Below are positions 15,315 to 25,390 of a DNA stretch of 64,000 nucleotides, in pieces; positions within the stretch are counted from its first letter, which is position 1, and each line of letters opens with the position of its first letter. The stretch is from Hymenobacter psoromatis (lineage in GTDB: Bacteria; Bacteroidota; Bacteroidia; Cytophagales; Hymenobacteraceae). The stretch is from NCBI RefSeq assembly GCF_020012125.1, contig NZ_JAIFAG010000001.1:4712001-4776000 (forward strand), written 5' to 3'. Under the pieces are notes generated by a model, which was given only the letters and a program-made list of their open reading frames with translations, ran no database searches and was not told where the DNA came from. A program made the translations under genes and the position numbers.

Positions 15315-17096
15315 CTACCCCTTCTTTTTGGCCTGGGCGTCGCGCTCCTGGGCGGTGCGCATGGCCTCGGCGATGCGGGCCTGGAAGCCGCCGGGCTTCT
15401 TGTCCTTGTTCTTAATCTTGTTGGCATCGAGCTGCGCCCGAATCTTAGTATCGTTCACAAAGGAGCGGGTCAGGGCCTGCTGGCCCAGGGTTACCACGTT
15501 GGAAACCAAGTAGTACCAGGTAAGGCCCGCGGCGAAGCTGTTAAGAACGAAGAAGAAAATCAGCGGCATGAGGTAGCTGTAAAACTTCATCGGCCCCTGC
15601 ATGGCCGAGGCGTTCATCTGATTGCTCTGGTAGGTCATGAAGAGCGTCGAAATCGTCATCAGCACCGTGAACAGGCTGATGTGGCTGCCCAGGTAGGGCA
15701 GGGTGAAGGGCAGCAGAATCGGGTTGTCGTAGGTACTCAGGTCCTTCGCCCACAGGAAAGGCTCCTGCCGCAGCTCAATGGCGTTGGGGAAAAACTGGAA
15801 CATGGCGAACAAAATCGGCAGCGTAAGCAACGTGGGCACGCAGCCGCTGAGCGGCGACACCCCAAACTGATTATACAGCTTCATCGTCTCCTGCTGGTTC
15901 TTCACCTGGTCGTCGGGGTGCTTGGCCTTTATCGCATCTATTTCGGGCTTGAGCACCTTCATGCGGGCCTGGCTCTCGTAGGTTTTATAGGTCAAGGGCC
16001 AGGTTACCAGCTTAATAAGCACTACCAGCAGCAGGATAATAATGCCGTAGTTACTGATGTACTGCTGCAAAAAGCTGAACACCGGGATAATCACGAAGCG
16101 GTTCACCCACCGAAACACGCCCCAGCCCAGGTACACGTTGCGGTCGAAGCCGGGGGCCACGCTCTTGAGCAAGCTGAACTGGTTCGGGCCGTAGAAGAAG
16201 CGATACTGCCCGCCAGCCGCGCTCGTCACGTCGGCCGCTGGTAGGGCCAGCGTCGTGCTCAGCGTCTTGATAAAGGTCGAGTCGGCCAGGTTCACCGTCG
16301 CGTTAAACTGCCCGCTGGCGAAGGGCTGCGAGTCGGCCACGAAGCCGGCCACGAAAAAGTCGTGCTTGTCGGCGGCCCACAGCAGGGGCGCGGCCACGGT
16401 CACTTCTTCGGGCTTTTCGCTGGCTTCGGCCAGGGCGTTGTGGTCGCCGGTGGCCTGGTAGTGGTTGATGGTGGTGTGGTTGCGGTTCTGCTTGAGGTCC
16501 TGCTCAGTCTGGCGCACGTGGTCCACGAAGCTGAATTTCAGCGGCTCCTGCACCGGCACGCCGGCCAGCTTCAGGTTGTATTTCACCTCGAAGCCAGTTT
16601 TGGGCAGCGTGTAGGTTTGCGTCACGGTGCCGCCGCCCACGGCCGCGCGGAACGTCAGCTGCTGCCCGCCGTCGGGGGTAGTAGTCGGCGCATCGGCCTG
16701 AAAATTCAGCCCCGCGAAGTCCACTTTTTGCCCGCCCGTAGTAGTGAGCGTAGTATTGTAGCGGGCGCTCTGGGCATCAAACAAATTCAGCGGCTTGCCA
16801 AAAAACGTCTTGTAACCGTTCAGCCGCACGGCGGTTACGCGCCCGCCCTGCGTCGAAAAGAGGAGCGTTAGCTCGGGATTTTTCAACTCGATGCCGCGCA
16901 CCGGCCCGGCCGCTGAGTCCAGCTTGACATCGGGCGCGAGGGCGGGGGTAGGGGCGGTGGCCGACGCGGGCGTGGCGGCGGTAGTGGGGGCTTGCGCCTT
17001 GTTTTTCTCCGGCTCCGCTTTAGGCGAGAAGAAAAACAAGTAAATCAGGAGCAAGGCCGAAATGAGAAAGAGGCCAGTCGCTTGGTTGCGGTCCAT
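15315..17096 (-). CDS. yidC: Membrane protein insertase YidC/Oxa1
   Basis: The 593-residue protein inserts proteins into the inner membrane with or without SecYEG. An N-terminal membrane segment (about 6-24) is followed by a linker and a large periplasmic domain (about 70-340), and then the conserved insertase core with five membrane segments from about residue 350 (IIILLLVVLIKLVTWPLTYK, CVPTLLTLPILFAMFQFF). The positively charged, Lys-rich C-terminus may bind ribosomes. The ATG is at 17094-17096. A TACCTTTG box lies 26 bases upstream. Confidence 0.95.
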   Translation of the reverse strand: MDRNQATGLFLISALLLIYLFFFSPKAEPEKNKAQAPTTAATPASATAPTPALAPDVKLDSAAGPVRGIELKNPELTLLFSTQGGRVTAVRLNGYKTFFGKPLNLFDAQSARYNTTLTTTGGQKVDFAGLNFQADAPTTTPDGGQQLTFRAAVGGGTVTQTYTLPKTGFEVKYNLKLAGVPVQEPLKFSFVDHVRQTEQDLKQNRNHTTINHYQATGDHNALAEASEKPEEVTVAAPLLWAADKHDFFVAGFVADSQPFASGQFNATVNLADSTFIKTLSTTLALPAADVTSAAGGQYRFFYGPNQFSLLKSVAPGFDRNVYLGWGVFRWVNRFVIIPVFSFLQQYISNYGIIILLLVVLIKLVTWPLTYKTYESQARMKVLKPEIDAIKAKHPDDQVKNQQETMKLYNQFGVSPLSGCVPTLLTLPILFAMFQFFPNAIELRQEPFLWAKDLSTYDNPILLPFTLPYLGSHISLFTVLMTISTLFMTYQSNQMNASAMQGPMKFYSYLMPLIFFFVLNSFAAGLTWYYLVSNVVTLGQQALTRSFVNDTKIRAQLDANKIKNKDKKPGGFQARIAEAMRTAQERDAQAKKKG

Positions 17097-17121
17097 TTAA
17101 TCCTAAAAAAAATACGAAACG

Positions 17122-17129
17122 CAAAGGTA
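17122..17129 (-). promoter_or_regulatory. -7 box TACCTTTG for yidC
   Basis: The minus strand reads TACCTTTG, an exact TAnnTTTG match, 26 bases before the yidC ATG. No TTG is seen at the -33 position. It suggests yidC is transcribed on its own after the pyrG gene. Confidence 0.5.
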
Positions 17130-17157
17130 CGGCGGGGCGGGGGCCGATGCTGAGAAA

Positions 17158-17255
17158 CGTTTGTCCTGGTGAGCACCGCGCGGCAATCGCCTCAGAACGA
17201 GTCGTGCGGGTGTCATTCTGGGACGATTGCCGCGCCGCGCTCGCCAGGACAAACG
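17158..17255. repeat. Inverted repeat, family A copy 2
   Basis: The element begins CGTTTGTCCTGGTGAGCACC and ends with its near complement; the arms contain GCGGCAATCG and CGATTGCCGC, and the centre contains GTCGTGCGGG, as in the copy at 3441-3532. It fills most of the gap between pyrG and yidC and ends four bases before the pyrG stop codon. Confidence 0.75.
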
Positions 17256-17258
17256 ATT

Positions 17259-18908
17259 TTACAGTCCTTTCTTACGCTGAATGGCGGCCTTCACGAAGCG
17301 CACAAACAGCGGGTGCGGGTTTTCCACGGTGCTCTTTAGCTCGGGGTGGAACTGCCCGCCCACGAACCACGGATGCACCGTTTTGGGCAGCTCAATCACT
17401 TCCACCAAGCCCGTGGCCGGGTTGATGCCCGAAGCCGACATGCCCGCTTCTTCGAAACGCGCTAAGTACTCATTATTAAACTCATAGCGGTGGCGGTGGC
17501 GCTCGCTGATGGTGTTGCGGCCGTAGGCTTTGGCGGCCCTGGAGCCACGCTTCAGCTCGCAGGCGTAGGCCCCGAGGCGCATGGTGCCGCCCTTTTGGGT
17601 GATGTCCTTCTGGTCGGCCATGAGGGCGATTACCGGGTCGGGCGTGAGCGGGTTCATCTCCGTCGAACTGGCATCAGGCAGGCCCAGCACGTGCCGGGCG
17701 TATTCCACCACGGCTACCTGCATCCCGAGGCAAATACCGAAAAACGGGATGCCGTTTTCGCGCACGTAGCGCACGGCCGCCACCTTTCCCTCAAAGCCCC
17801 GCTCGCCAAAGCCGGGGGCCACCAGCACGCCGTCGCAGCCTTCGAGCTGCTGCACGGCGTTTTCGGGGGTCAGAAATTCGCTCTGAATAGTGCGCACCTT
17901 CACTTTGCATTCGTTAGCCGCTCCGGCGTGAATAAATGCCTCAATGATAGACTTGTACGCGTCGGGCAGCTCCACATACTTGCCCACCAGCGCGATGGTT
18001 ACTTCCTCGGTCGGGTTCTTGAGGCGGCCCAGAAACTCTTTCCACTCCTCCAGGTCAGGCGGGTGCCCGCCGTTGAGGCGCAGCTTGGCAATCACGCGGG
18101 CGTCCAGCTCCTCCTTCAGCATGAGCAGCGGCACCGAGTAGATGCTGTCGGCATCGAGACTTTCGATAACGGAGTTGATTTTGACGTTGCAGAAGAGCGC
18201 GATTTTGCTGCGCATCTCGGCCGGAATCGGGTGCTCGGAGCGGCACACCAGAATGTCGGGCTGCAGGCCCGCCTCGCGCAAGTCCCTGACCGAGTGCTGG
18301 GTAGGCTTGGTTTTCAGCTCGCCGGCCGCCGCCAGGTAGGGTAGCAGGGTGAGGTGAATCACGAGCGAATCGTGGGGCGGCAGCTCCCAGCGCAGCTGGC
18401 GCACGGCCTCCACAAAGGGCAGGCTCTCAATGTCGCCGATGCAGCCGCCAATCTCGGTTATTACCACGTCGAACTCGCCTTTTTGGCCCAGCAGCAGCAT
18501 CCGGCGCTTAATCTCGTCGGTGATATGCGGAATTACCTGCACCGTTTTGCCTAGAAACGCGCCCTCGCGCTCGCGCCGAATCACGGTGTCGTAGATGCGG
18601 CCGGTGGTCACGTTGTTAGCTTGCGAGGTCGGCGCGTTCAGGAAGCGCTCGTAGTGGCCCAGGTCGAGGTCGGTTTCGGCCCCGTCGTCGGTCACGTAGC
18701 ATTCGCCGTGCTCATAAGGATTGAGCGTGCCGGGGTCAATGTTAATATATGGGTCGAATTTTTGAATTGTGACGCGGAACCCCCTGGCCTGCAAAAGCTT
18801 GGCCAGGGAGGCGGAAATTATTCCTTTACCGAGAGAAGAGGTGACGCCGCCGGTGACGAAGATATACTTCGCGGCCGACGCGCTGGGGGTAGAATTGCGT
18901 TCGGGCAT
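17259..18908 (-). CDS. pyrG: CTP synthase
   Basis: The 549-residue enzyme makes CTP from UTP, ATP and glutamine. The N-terminal synthase domain starts with KYIFVTGGVTSSLGKG, and the C-terminal class I glutamine amidotransferase has FGICLGMQ (nucleophile Cys near 394) and GGQFHPELKS (His and Glu of the triad). The ATG at 18906-18908 (MPERNSTPS) is chosen because the next upstream ATG would sit inside the promoter box at 18918-18925. The gene is divergent from the beta-helix gene. Confidence 0.96.
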   Translation of the reverse strand: MPERNSTPSASAAKYIFVTGGVTSSLGKGIISASLAKLLQARGFRVTIQKFDPYINIDPGTLNPYEHGECYVTDDGAETDLDLGHYERFLNAPTSQANNVTTGRIYDTVIRREREGAFLGKTVQVIPHITDEIKRRMLLLGQKGEFDVVITEIGGCIGDIESLPFVEAVRQLRWELPPHDSLVIHLTLLPYLAAAGELKTKPTQHSVRDLREAGLQPDILVCRSEHPIPAEMRSKIALFCNVKINSVIESLDADSIYSVPLLMLKEELDARVIAKLRLNGGHPPDLEEWKEFLGRLKNPTEEVTIALVGKYVELPDAYKSIIEAFIHAGAANECKVKVRTIQSEFLTPENAVQQLEGCDGVLVAPGFGERGFEGKVAAVRYVRENGIPFFGICLGMQVAVVEYARHVLGLPDASSTEMNPLTPDPVIALMADQKDITQKGGTMRLGAYACELKRGSRAAKAYGRNTISERHRHRYEFNNEYLARFEEAGMSASGINPATGLVEVIELPKTVHPWFVGGQFHPELKSTVENPHPLFVRFVKAAIQRKKGL

Positions 18909-18917
18909 GACGGGGGT

Positions 18918-18925
18918 CAAAGTTA
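18918..18925 (-). promoter_or_regulatory. -7 box TAACTTTG for pyrG
   Basis: The minus strand has an exact TAnnTTTG box whose last G is nine bases from the pyrG ATG. The transcript would then start only about three to seven bases before the ATG, so pyrG may be leaderless or nearly so. Confidence 0.5.
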
Positions 18926-18983
18926 CGGGGAATCAGGGGGCGAGCGGGGTATTTTTACCGCCGTGATAAAAGTAGCCGAGTTG

Positions 18984-20786
18984 ATGAGGTCATTTCCAGG
19001 GCCTAATTCCGCTTCCGCCCGAAGGGTAAGGGGTAGGGTGAGCGGCCTGCGCCACCTCGCCTTCTTATGGCTGACGCTGCTACCGCTACTCGCCCCCGCC
19101 CAGGCTACCCTCCGCAAAGACCTCAAGCGCGACTTCGGGGCCGTGGGCGACGGCCGAGCCAACGACCACGCCGCCTTCCAGCGAGCCGCCGATTTTTTCA
19201 ACAAGCGCGCCCTCATGCCCGCCGGGGCCAGGCCGGCCATGCTCTTCATTCCGGCCGGTACCTACCGGGTAGGCCGCCAGGACGCGGCCGGCAACGGGGC
19301 CGACGTGCTACCCCTCACCGGCTGCCGCAACCTGCGCATCGTGGGCCAGGACAGCACCCATACCATTATCCGCTACGTCGACAGCCTGCGCTACGGGGCC
19401 TTCGACCCCGCCACGCGCCTACCCTACGAGTCGCCCAAAGCCTTCTTCACGGACTGGGCCTGGGGGGCCAGGGTAGGGAATTGTATTAATCTGCAAAAGT
19501 GTGATAACGTAGAAATTAGCGGCTTGAATTTGGACGGTAACGCCGCGCACCTGCTGGTGGGTGGGCACTGGGGCGACACCGGTATCCAGCTCAGCGCCGA
19601 CGGTATTTTCGTGGGCGACTCGCGGCGCATTACGTTGCGGCGGCTGGCTGTGCACCACTTCGGCCGCGATGGTGTGCAGGTACTCAATCACTTGGCCAAA
19701 AGCCTCGACGACCCCAACCGGGAAAATATTCTCCTCGAAAGCTCGACCTTCCACTACAACGGCCGCCAGGGCCTGTCCCTGACCGGGGTCAATGGCCTGC
19801 GGGCCACCAATTGCAGTTTCAGCCATACTGGGCGGGTCCTGATTGCGGCGCTGGGTAAGGCGCTGTTTTCCAACCCCGGCGCGGGCGTGGACGTGGAGCC
19901 GGAAGGCGGCTTTGCTAGCCACGTTCGCTTCGAGAACTGCCGCCTGGTAGACAATGCCGGCCAGGGCCTGGTATCGGACCGCTACGGCGACGGGCCGCCC
20001 ACTACTCAGGATATCGTGTTCAGCAACTGCCTGTTGTGGGGCACTACGAATTGGTCGGCCTGGGTGCGGCAAACCGATTTTCGTTTTGAAAACTGCCGAC
20101 TCTATGGCGCATTCACCACCGGTTGCGCACTGGCCGCCTACGCCACCCGCTTCGTGGGCTGCACCTTCGAGGACCGGCCCTACCGCGGCCAGCCCGCCTA
20201 CGGCATTTTCCTGGTAGACTCCGACCACGAAGCGCGCCGGATGAGCTTCACCAACTGCCGCTTCGTGGCCCACCATACCGGCCTGCTGCGCGCCGTACCG
20301 GCCGCACCCGACTCGGCCAGCGCCTTTCGGGTGCGGGGCTGCGCCTTCGTGCTCGCCTACGCCGACGAGCCGCCGCTGGGCGCAGCCAGCGTACTAGCGG
20401 GCGTAGTTTTCAGCGGCGATAATTCGCTGACGAGCAGCCAACCGCCCGGCGCAGAGCCGCGCGCCGACGCGACGCTTAGCGCCGAAGCGGAGCTAACCAA
20501 TACGCTGACGCTTAGCGGAAAAACGAGAGTAGGGGCCACGCTGCGCATCGGCCCCGGCACCAGCCTGCGCGTGCCAGCCGGCGCAGCCCTGGAGTTGTTA
20601 CCAGGTGCCAAAGTCATCCTAACAGGGCCACTGCTGGTGGAAGCCGGCGCGTATTTCTACCAAAGCCCGCTGGCCAAAATCTCGGCTACCGGCCGGGGCC
20701 AGCTGCTGCTACGGCTGGGGGCCATCCGGGGCCAGTGGCCGAAGCCGGACCCAGGCGGTAGGCCGGCGTTGGCCCCCGGCCCGTAG
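18984..20786 (+). CDS. Secreted right-handed beta-helix protein (pectate-lyase-3/GH55-like)
   Basis: The 600-residue protein has an N-terminal signal peptide (FLWLTLLPLLAPAQA near 29-43). DFGAVGDGRANDHAAFQ followed by LFIPAGTYRVG is the signature of the Pectate_lyase_3 superfamily that opens many polysaccharide-active beta-helices. Residues 130-450 contain repeated short coils rich in Asn and Cys (NLRIVGQDSTHTIIRY, VEISGLNLDGN, FENCRLVDNAGQG). From about 480 a second, shorter repeat area follows. No catalytic residues can be assigned. The start chosen is the ATG at 18984. It is next to the GH28 gene and may act on the same polymer. Confidence 0.75.
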   Translation: MRSFPGPNSASARRVRGRVSGLRHLAFLWLTLLPLLAPAQATLRKDLKRDFGAVGDGRANDHAAFQRAADFFNKRALMPAGARPAMLFIPAGTYRVGRQDAAGNGADVLPLTGCRNLRIVGQDSTHTIIRYVDSLRYGAFDPATRLPYESPKAFFTDWAWGARVGNCINLQKCDNVEISGLNLDGNAAHLLVGGHWGDTGIQLSADGIFVGDSRRITLRRLAVHHFGRDGVQVLNHLAKSLDDPNRENILLESSTFHYNGRQGLSLTGVNGLRATNCSFSHTGRVLIAALGKALFSNPGAGVDVEPEGGFASHVRFENCRLVDNAGQGLVSDRYGDGPPTTQDIVFSNCLLWGTTNWSAWVRQTDFRFENCRLYGAFTTGCALAAYATRFVGCTFEDRPYRGQPAYGIFLVDSDHEARRMSFTNCRFVAHHTGLLRAVPAAPDSASAFRVRGCAFVLAYADEPPLGAASVLAGVVFSGDNSLTSSQPPGAEPRADATLSAEAELTNTLTLSGKTRVGATLRIGPGTSLRVPAGAALELLPGAKVILTGPLLVEAGAYFYQSPLAKISATGRGQLLLRLGAIRGQWPKPDPGGRPALAPGP

Positions 20787-20811
20787 CCGTTGGCCGGGCC
20801 ACGGCGCGCCG

Positions 20812-22353
20812 CTACCACGCTTTTTCGGCGGTTTTTGCCAGCTGGGTGTCGGGCAAGTCAAGGCTTTGGCGCAGCTGAAAATCAGTCACGTTTTTCAGCG
20901 TCAGCACCTTGCCCTCGGCTGATTTTTGGGCCGTGACGTTGCGTAGGGTGAGGCCCTGCACACCGTCGGCCACGAAGGCCGGGCGGGCTTCCGGGCTTAG
21001 GTAGCGAACTTCTACGTCGCTCATTTTCAAATCCTTGACGTGGCGAATGTAGAAGCCGTAGGCCGGAATGGCTCCCAGCATCGACGGCTCGGGGTAGCTT
21101 TTGCCGGCTTCGGGCACGGTGCGGGCCGCCTGCGCGGCGGTGCCGCCGCCTCTGTAGTAAATGCGGATGTTGTGGAGGCGCACGTCTTCGATGGGGTGGC
21201 CGGGCACGCCCGTGATGATGGACGCAAATTCGGGGTCGGCATTGTACACCACCAGGTTGCTGATGCTCACGCGGCGCAGCGCCCCCACGGGCGTGCCGGC
21301 CGGCCCCCGCATCCGCTCGCCCAGGTACAGAAAAATGGGCGAGTTCACCACGTCGCGCATCGTAATGTTACTGATACTCACGTCTTCCAGCAAGCCCCCA
21401 TCCACGGTTTCGAGGGCTAGGCCGCGGCAGTAGTCAAACACGCAATTGGAAATGGCGATGTTCTTGAAGCCGCCGTTCGACTCGGTGCCGAACTTGATGC
21501 GGCCCGTGGGATGCAGCGTGTACTCGGGGTTGTTAGTGCGCCGGAAGGTGCCGTCGAGCAGCGTGCCCTCGTCGTAGCCGCTCACCTGGCAGTTGGTGAT
21601 GGTCACGTTTTCGGTGGCCCGCGCCTCGTTCAGGCCGAAGGAGCTTTTGAGACAAATGCCATCGTCGTAGGGCGAGTTGACCAGGCAGTTTGACACCCGC
21701 ACGTTGCGGCAGCAGTCGATGTCCATGCCGTCGCGGTTGGTGTCAATCTTCAGGTTATCAATGGTTAAATTATCCACGCCAGTGGCCAGAATGGCAAACC
21801 AGCCGCCGTGCTGCAAGGTCACGTCGCGGATAATGACGTTGCGGCAGCGCAGCAGGCTAATGGCTTTATTGGCCAGCTTGGCATCCTTGGCGTAATCTTT
21901 CAGCAGGCCCTTGCCCCAGATTTTGCCCGGCCCCAGAATGGACACGTCATGCAGATTCTCGCCCCAAATCAGGCCGTCGTGCCAGTGGCTGTGGCCCGAA
22001 TCCTGGAAGGTGGTATTGGCCGACGGCTCGGCCTGGTCGTACACGGCGGCCGGGTTGTCGGTGGTGGCAATAATGGTAGCGCCCTGCTCCAGGTAGAGCG
22101 AGATGTTGCTTTTCAGCCGGATAGCTCCCGAGAGGTAGTCGCCGGCCGGCAGGTACACCTGGCCGCCGCCCGCCTGCGCCGCCGCCTCAATGGCCTTGTT
22201 GATGGCCCCGGAATCGAGCGCCCGGCCGTCGCCCACGGCCCCGTAGGCGCGGATGTTGTATACCGAAACAGGGGGGGTAGGGGCCTGGGCCGCTGCCCCG
22301 CCCGGCAGCAAAAGCGCCGCCAGCGCCAGCCGTGGGAGTAGGGAGAAGAACAT
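20812..22353 (-). CDS. Secreted glycoside hydrolase family 28 (polygalacturonase-like)
   Basis: The 513-residue protein has a signal peptide (ending GGAAAQA near 23), the GH28 opening YNIRAYGAVGDGRALDSGAI, and the catalytic region NRDGMDID near residues 203-210 and DDGICLKS near 229-236, which supply the three aspartates of the family. GH28 enzymes cleave galacturonan or rhamnogalacturonan in pectin. It is downstream of the GH2 gene on the same strand with a 116-base gap, so the two probably form one operon. Confidence 0.87.
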   Translation of the reverse strand: MFFSLLPRLALAALLLPGGAAAQAPTPPVSVYNIRAYGAVGDGRALDSGAINKAIEAAAQAGGGQVYLPAGDYLSGAIRLKSNISLYLEQGATIIATTDNPAAVYDQAEPSANTTFQDSGHSHWHDGLIWGENLHDVSILGPGKIWGKGLLKDYAKDAKLANKAISLLRCRNVIIRDVTLQHGGWFAILATGVDNLTIDNLKIDTNRDGMDIDCCRNVRVSNCLVNSPYDDGICLKSSFGLNEARATENVTITNCQVSGYDEGTLLDGTFRRTNNPEYTLHPTGRIKFGTESNGGFKNIAISNCVFDYCRGLALETVDGGLLEDVSISNITMRDVVNSPIFLYLGERMRGPAGTPVGALRRVSISNLVVYNADPEFASIITGVPGHPIEDVRLHNIRIYYRGGGTAAQAARTVPEAGKSYPEPSMLGAIPAYGFYIRHVKDLKMSDVEVRYLSPEARPAFVADGVQGLTLRNVTAQKSAEGKVLTLKNVTDFQLRQSLDLPDTQLAKTAEKAW

Positions 22354-22469
22354 GGGGGTAGGAAAAAGAGAATGAGGCCGGAAAGTAGTCCCCGGCCCCT
22401 GACTTCGCCGTGCGAATGCTTAAACTGATAATAATCAGCTCGATTCGTACCAGCCCGCCCTACCCCCCG

Positions 22470-25370
22470 CTAAAGGGCCGGGCGCTGGGGAGCGGCAACC
22501 GACTTAATCTTCAACACGCTGGTTTTCAGGCCGGGCGCGGTGGCGGTGAGCGTGATATCGCCCGCCGCCTGGGTCGATTGCACCAGCACCTGGGCCAGGC
22601 CATTGAAGGTTTTGCGCTGCCAGGCCGCGGCGGGCGTGCGCACCTGAATGGTGCCGGGCAGCATGTTGGGCACGTCCCAGTACTGCTTCCTGAGCAGGGG
22701 CGTAGCCACGAACACGATGCTGTTTTTGCCGGGCTTCAGCCAGGCGATATCCAGGGTAAAGCTGTTTTTGGTCGCCTGCTCGCCGGTCAGGTTTTGGGCA
22801 ACGGCGTGGCCATTCACGTAGATGGTCTGCTCGCGGCCGATGGGCTGGTAGAACAGCGTAACCGCCGAGCCGGCCAGCGTCTGCGGCAGCTCGAAGCTGC
22901 CGCGCGTTACGTAATAACTGGAGGTAGGCACCAGCTGCGCGGCATCGTACTGGCGCGAGGTGAAGGCCGGTGCCCAGCCAGCATCGTCAAAGTCAGCGCT
23001 GATTTCCGGGCCGCTGGTCGGGCTGTCGGCTCCGCGCTCCCTCAGGTTGTCGAGGGTTAGGACGCGTACCGTTTCAATAAACCGGTCGGGTTCCAACGAA
23101 GTCGGGTCGCCGTTGCCTACCCCGATAATGCGGCCGGGGCCGCTCAGGCTAAAGGTAACTTCCTGGTTGGCGGTGGGCACCGGGCGGTTGTTTTTATCGG
23201 TGAGCTGCACCGTGACGACGGCCAGGTCTTCGCGGGTGGCCTGCACGGTGGGCTTGTTGGGCCGCAGCTGAATGGCCGCCGGCTCGGCGGTGGTGCGCAC
23301 CACATCGGTCGCAATTTTTTTGCCCTGGCGGTAGCCCACGGCCTCCAGGGTGCCGGGCGCGTAGGGCACCTGCCATTCGAGGTGCGAGTTTTTGGTCATC
23401 GGCTTGCGGCCCTGGCTCTTTTTATTCAGGAAAAGCTCCACCTCGTCGCAGTTGCTGTAGGCCCACACGGCAATGGGCTGGCCCTCGCGGCCGGCCCAGT
23501 TCCAGTGGGGTAGCAGGTGCAGCACAGTTTGGTCCGTCCACCACGCTTTCAGGTACCACACGTTGTCCTTCGGGAAGCCGCACAAGTCCATCATGCCGAA
23601 GTACGAGGTGATGGAGGGCCAGCCGAAGGGCGTTGGCTCGCCCCGGTAGTCGAAGCCCGTCCAGATGAACATGCCCGCCAGGTAGGGCCGTGCCGCGTAG
23701 TACTGCCAGCCACCCTCGATGCTGTAGAACTTGGGGCTCGGCTTGGCGTCGTAGGCCGCGATGTAATGCTTGTCCTTGTCCGTGAAGTAGATGCCGCGCG
23801 TGGCGTGGGTCGAGCCTTCCTCGGTACCCCAGCTGGGCTTGTCCGGAAATTTGGCGTGGTACGCGTCGGTGTTGCCCTGGCCGATGTAGTTGAAGCCCAT
23901 CACGTCAATCGCCGTGGACGTACCCTGGCCCCAGCCCCCGCTGATGGCCGCCGTAATGGCCCGCGTCGAGTCCACGGTTTTGGCAAATGCCTGCATGGTG
24001 GCCCCGATGCGCGCCCCCAGCACGTTGCTCTCAATGGCCCATTCCTCATTGCCAATCGACCAGCTGATAATGCTCGGGTGGTTGCGGTCGCGCACTATCA
24101 TTCGCCGCAGGGCGCCCAGGTTATTTTGGGTGATGCCCATCAGCCGGTTCTCGTCGATAACGAGCATCCCCAGCCGGTCGCAGGCATCGAGCAACTCGGG
24201 CGTGGGCGGGTTGTGCGAGGTGCGGTAGGCATTGCAGCCGAAGGCTTTCAGCTGCGCAATGCGCCAGTCCTGCAAGGCGTCGGGCAGGGCCGTCCCTACC
24301 CCCGCGTGGTCCTGGTGGTTGTTGGTACCGGTGATTTTCACGTGTTTCCCATTGAGGAAAAAGCCCTCGTTGGCATCGAAGCGAATGGTGCGCACGCCGA
24401 AGCGGGTGCGGTACTCGTCCACCACCTGGCCGCCCTGCCGCACCCGCGTCACCAGCGTGTAGAGGTAGGGCGACTCCAGCGACCACAAATGAGCGTTGGC
24501 CACCGGAATTTGCACGGCAACCTCGTGCTGCCCGGTTCCGGCCAGCCGTACCGGCGCGGTCTGGGCAGTGGCCACGGTTTGGCCCGCGGCATCCACTACT
24601 TCCTGCACTACGTCCGCATTTTGGGGGGTAGGGCCGCCATTCAGCAGGGTAGTCTGGGCCGTGAGCGTGGCCGTGCTGCCGGCCAGCTGCGTCGTCACAA
24701 ACGTGCCATCGGGGGCCACGTGCACGGGCGCCGTTTTAGTCAGCCACGTGTGCCGATAAATGCCCGCTCCTTCGTAAAACCAGCCCTCCTCCATCGTGGC
24801 ATCCACGCGCACGGCTATCACGTTGGGCTGGCCGTCGTAGTGGAGGTAGTCCGAAATATCGTACTGAAAACCCAGATAGCCGCTGGGCTCAGTGCCCAGG
24901 TAGTGCCCGTTCACCCACACGATGGAGTTGCGAAACACCCCGTCAAAATCCAGGCTGATGCGCCGCCCCAGGTCGCTGGCCGGCACTGTGAATGACTTGC
25001 GGTACCAACCCACGCTGGCGTTCGGAAACGGCCGCCCGATGGCCTTAAAGCCGTGGCTGAAGCTGGCCTTTTCGCTGAACGGCTGTTCCACGGCCCAGTC
25101 GTGGGGCAGGTCGAGCTGCCGCCAGGCCCGGTCGTCGAAGTTGGCCGCCGCCGCCCCGTCGCCATAACCCGTTTTGGCCAGGTAGGAAAAATAACCCGTG
25201 CCGTTATAGAAGTCCAGCTTGGGGTCGGAGGGGTGGCCGAAGGCGAAGCGCCAGCCAAAATCCAACAGCAAGTGCTCGCGGCCGGCCGGCGGCGCGGGTG
25301 CCGATTGGCTACGTGAGGGAAGGGTAGCCCCCAGCAGCAGGAGCAGCAACGTGAGCAGACGTAGAAACAT
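22470..25370 (-). CDS. Secreted glycoside hydrolase family 2 (beta-galactosidase-like)
   Basis: The 966-residue protein has a signal peptide (LLTLLLLLLGATLPSRSQ), the GH2 sugar-binding domain (FDDRAWRQLDLPHDWAVE), an immunoglobulin-like domain and the TIM barrel. The acid/base Glu is in WSIGNEEW near residue 440 and the likely nucleophile in WGTEEGS near 516. C-terminal extra beta domains are typical of Bacteroidota enzymes that trim pectin side chains. The ATG at 25368-25370 is preferred over one seven codons upstream because that one sits at the promoter box. Exact sugar specificity unknown. Confidence 0.88.
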   Translation of the reverse strand: MFLRLLTLLLLLLGATLPSRSQSAPAPPAGREHLLLDFGWRFAFGHPSDPKLDFYNGTGYFSYLAKTGYGDGAAAANFDDRAWRQLDLPHDWAVEQPFSEKASFSHGFKAIGRPFPNASVGWYRKSFTVPASDLGRRISLDFDGVFRNSIVWVNGHYLGTEPSGYLGFQYDISDYLHYDGQPNVIAVRVDATMEEGWFYEGAGIYRHTWLTKTAPVHVAPDGTFVTTQLAGSTATLTAQTTLLNGGPTPQNADVVQEVVDAAGQTVATAQTAPVRLAGTGQHEVAVQIPVANAHLWSLESPYLYTLVTRVRQGGQVVDEYRTRFGVRTIRFDANEGFFLNGKHVKITGTNNHQDHAGVGTALPDALQDWRIAQLKAFGCNAYRTSHNPPTPELLDACDRLGMLVIDENRLMGITQNNLGALRRMIVRDRNHPSIISWSIGNEEWAIESNVLGARIGATMQAFAKTVDSTRAITAAISGGWGQGTSTAIDVMGFNYIGQGNTDAYHAKFPDKPSWGTEEGSTHATRGIYFTDKDKHYIAAYDAKPSPKFYSIEGGWQYYAARPYLAGMFIWTGFDYRGEPTPFGWPSITSYFGMMDLCGFPKDNVWYLKAWWTDQTVLHLLPHWNWAGREGQPIAVWAYSNCDEVELFLNKKSQGRKPMTKNSHLEWQVPYAPGTLEAVGYRQGKKIATDVVRTTAEPAAIQLRPNKPTVQATREDLAVVTVQLTDKNNRPVPTANQEVTFSLSGPGRIIGVGNGDPTSLEPDRFIETVRVLTLDNLRERGADSPTSGPEISADFDDAGWAPAFTSRQYDAAQLVPTSSYYVTRGSFELPQTLAGSAVTLFYQPIGREQTIYVNGHAVAQNLTGEQATKNSFTLDIAWLKPGKNSIVFVATPLLRKQYWDVPNMLPGTIQVRTPAAAWQRKTFNGLAQVLVQSTQAAGDITLTATAPGLKTSVLKIKSVAAPQRPAL

Positions 25371-25390
25371 GGGGTAGGGTAGGTGCTTCA

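Noticed and set aside
23517..24995. A long open frame of 492 codons on the plus strand opposite the GH2 gene
   Set aside because: It is the mirror of a clear GH2 reading frame; its residues are His/Gly/Arg/Val-rich with no domain, typical of antisense frames in GC-rich DNA.
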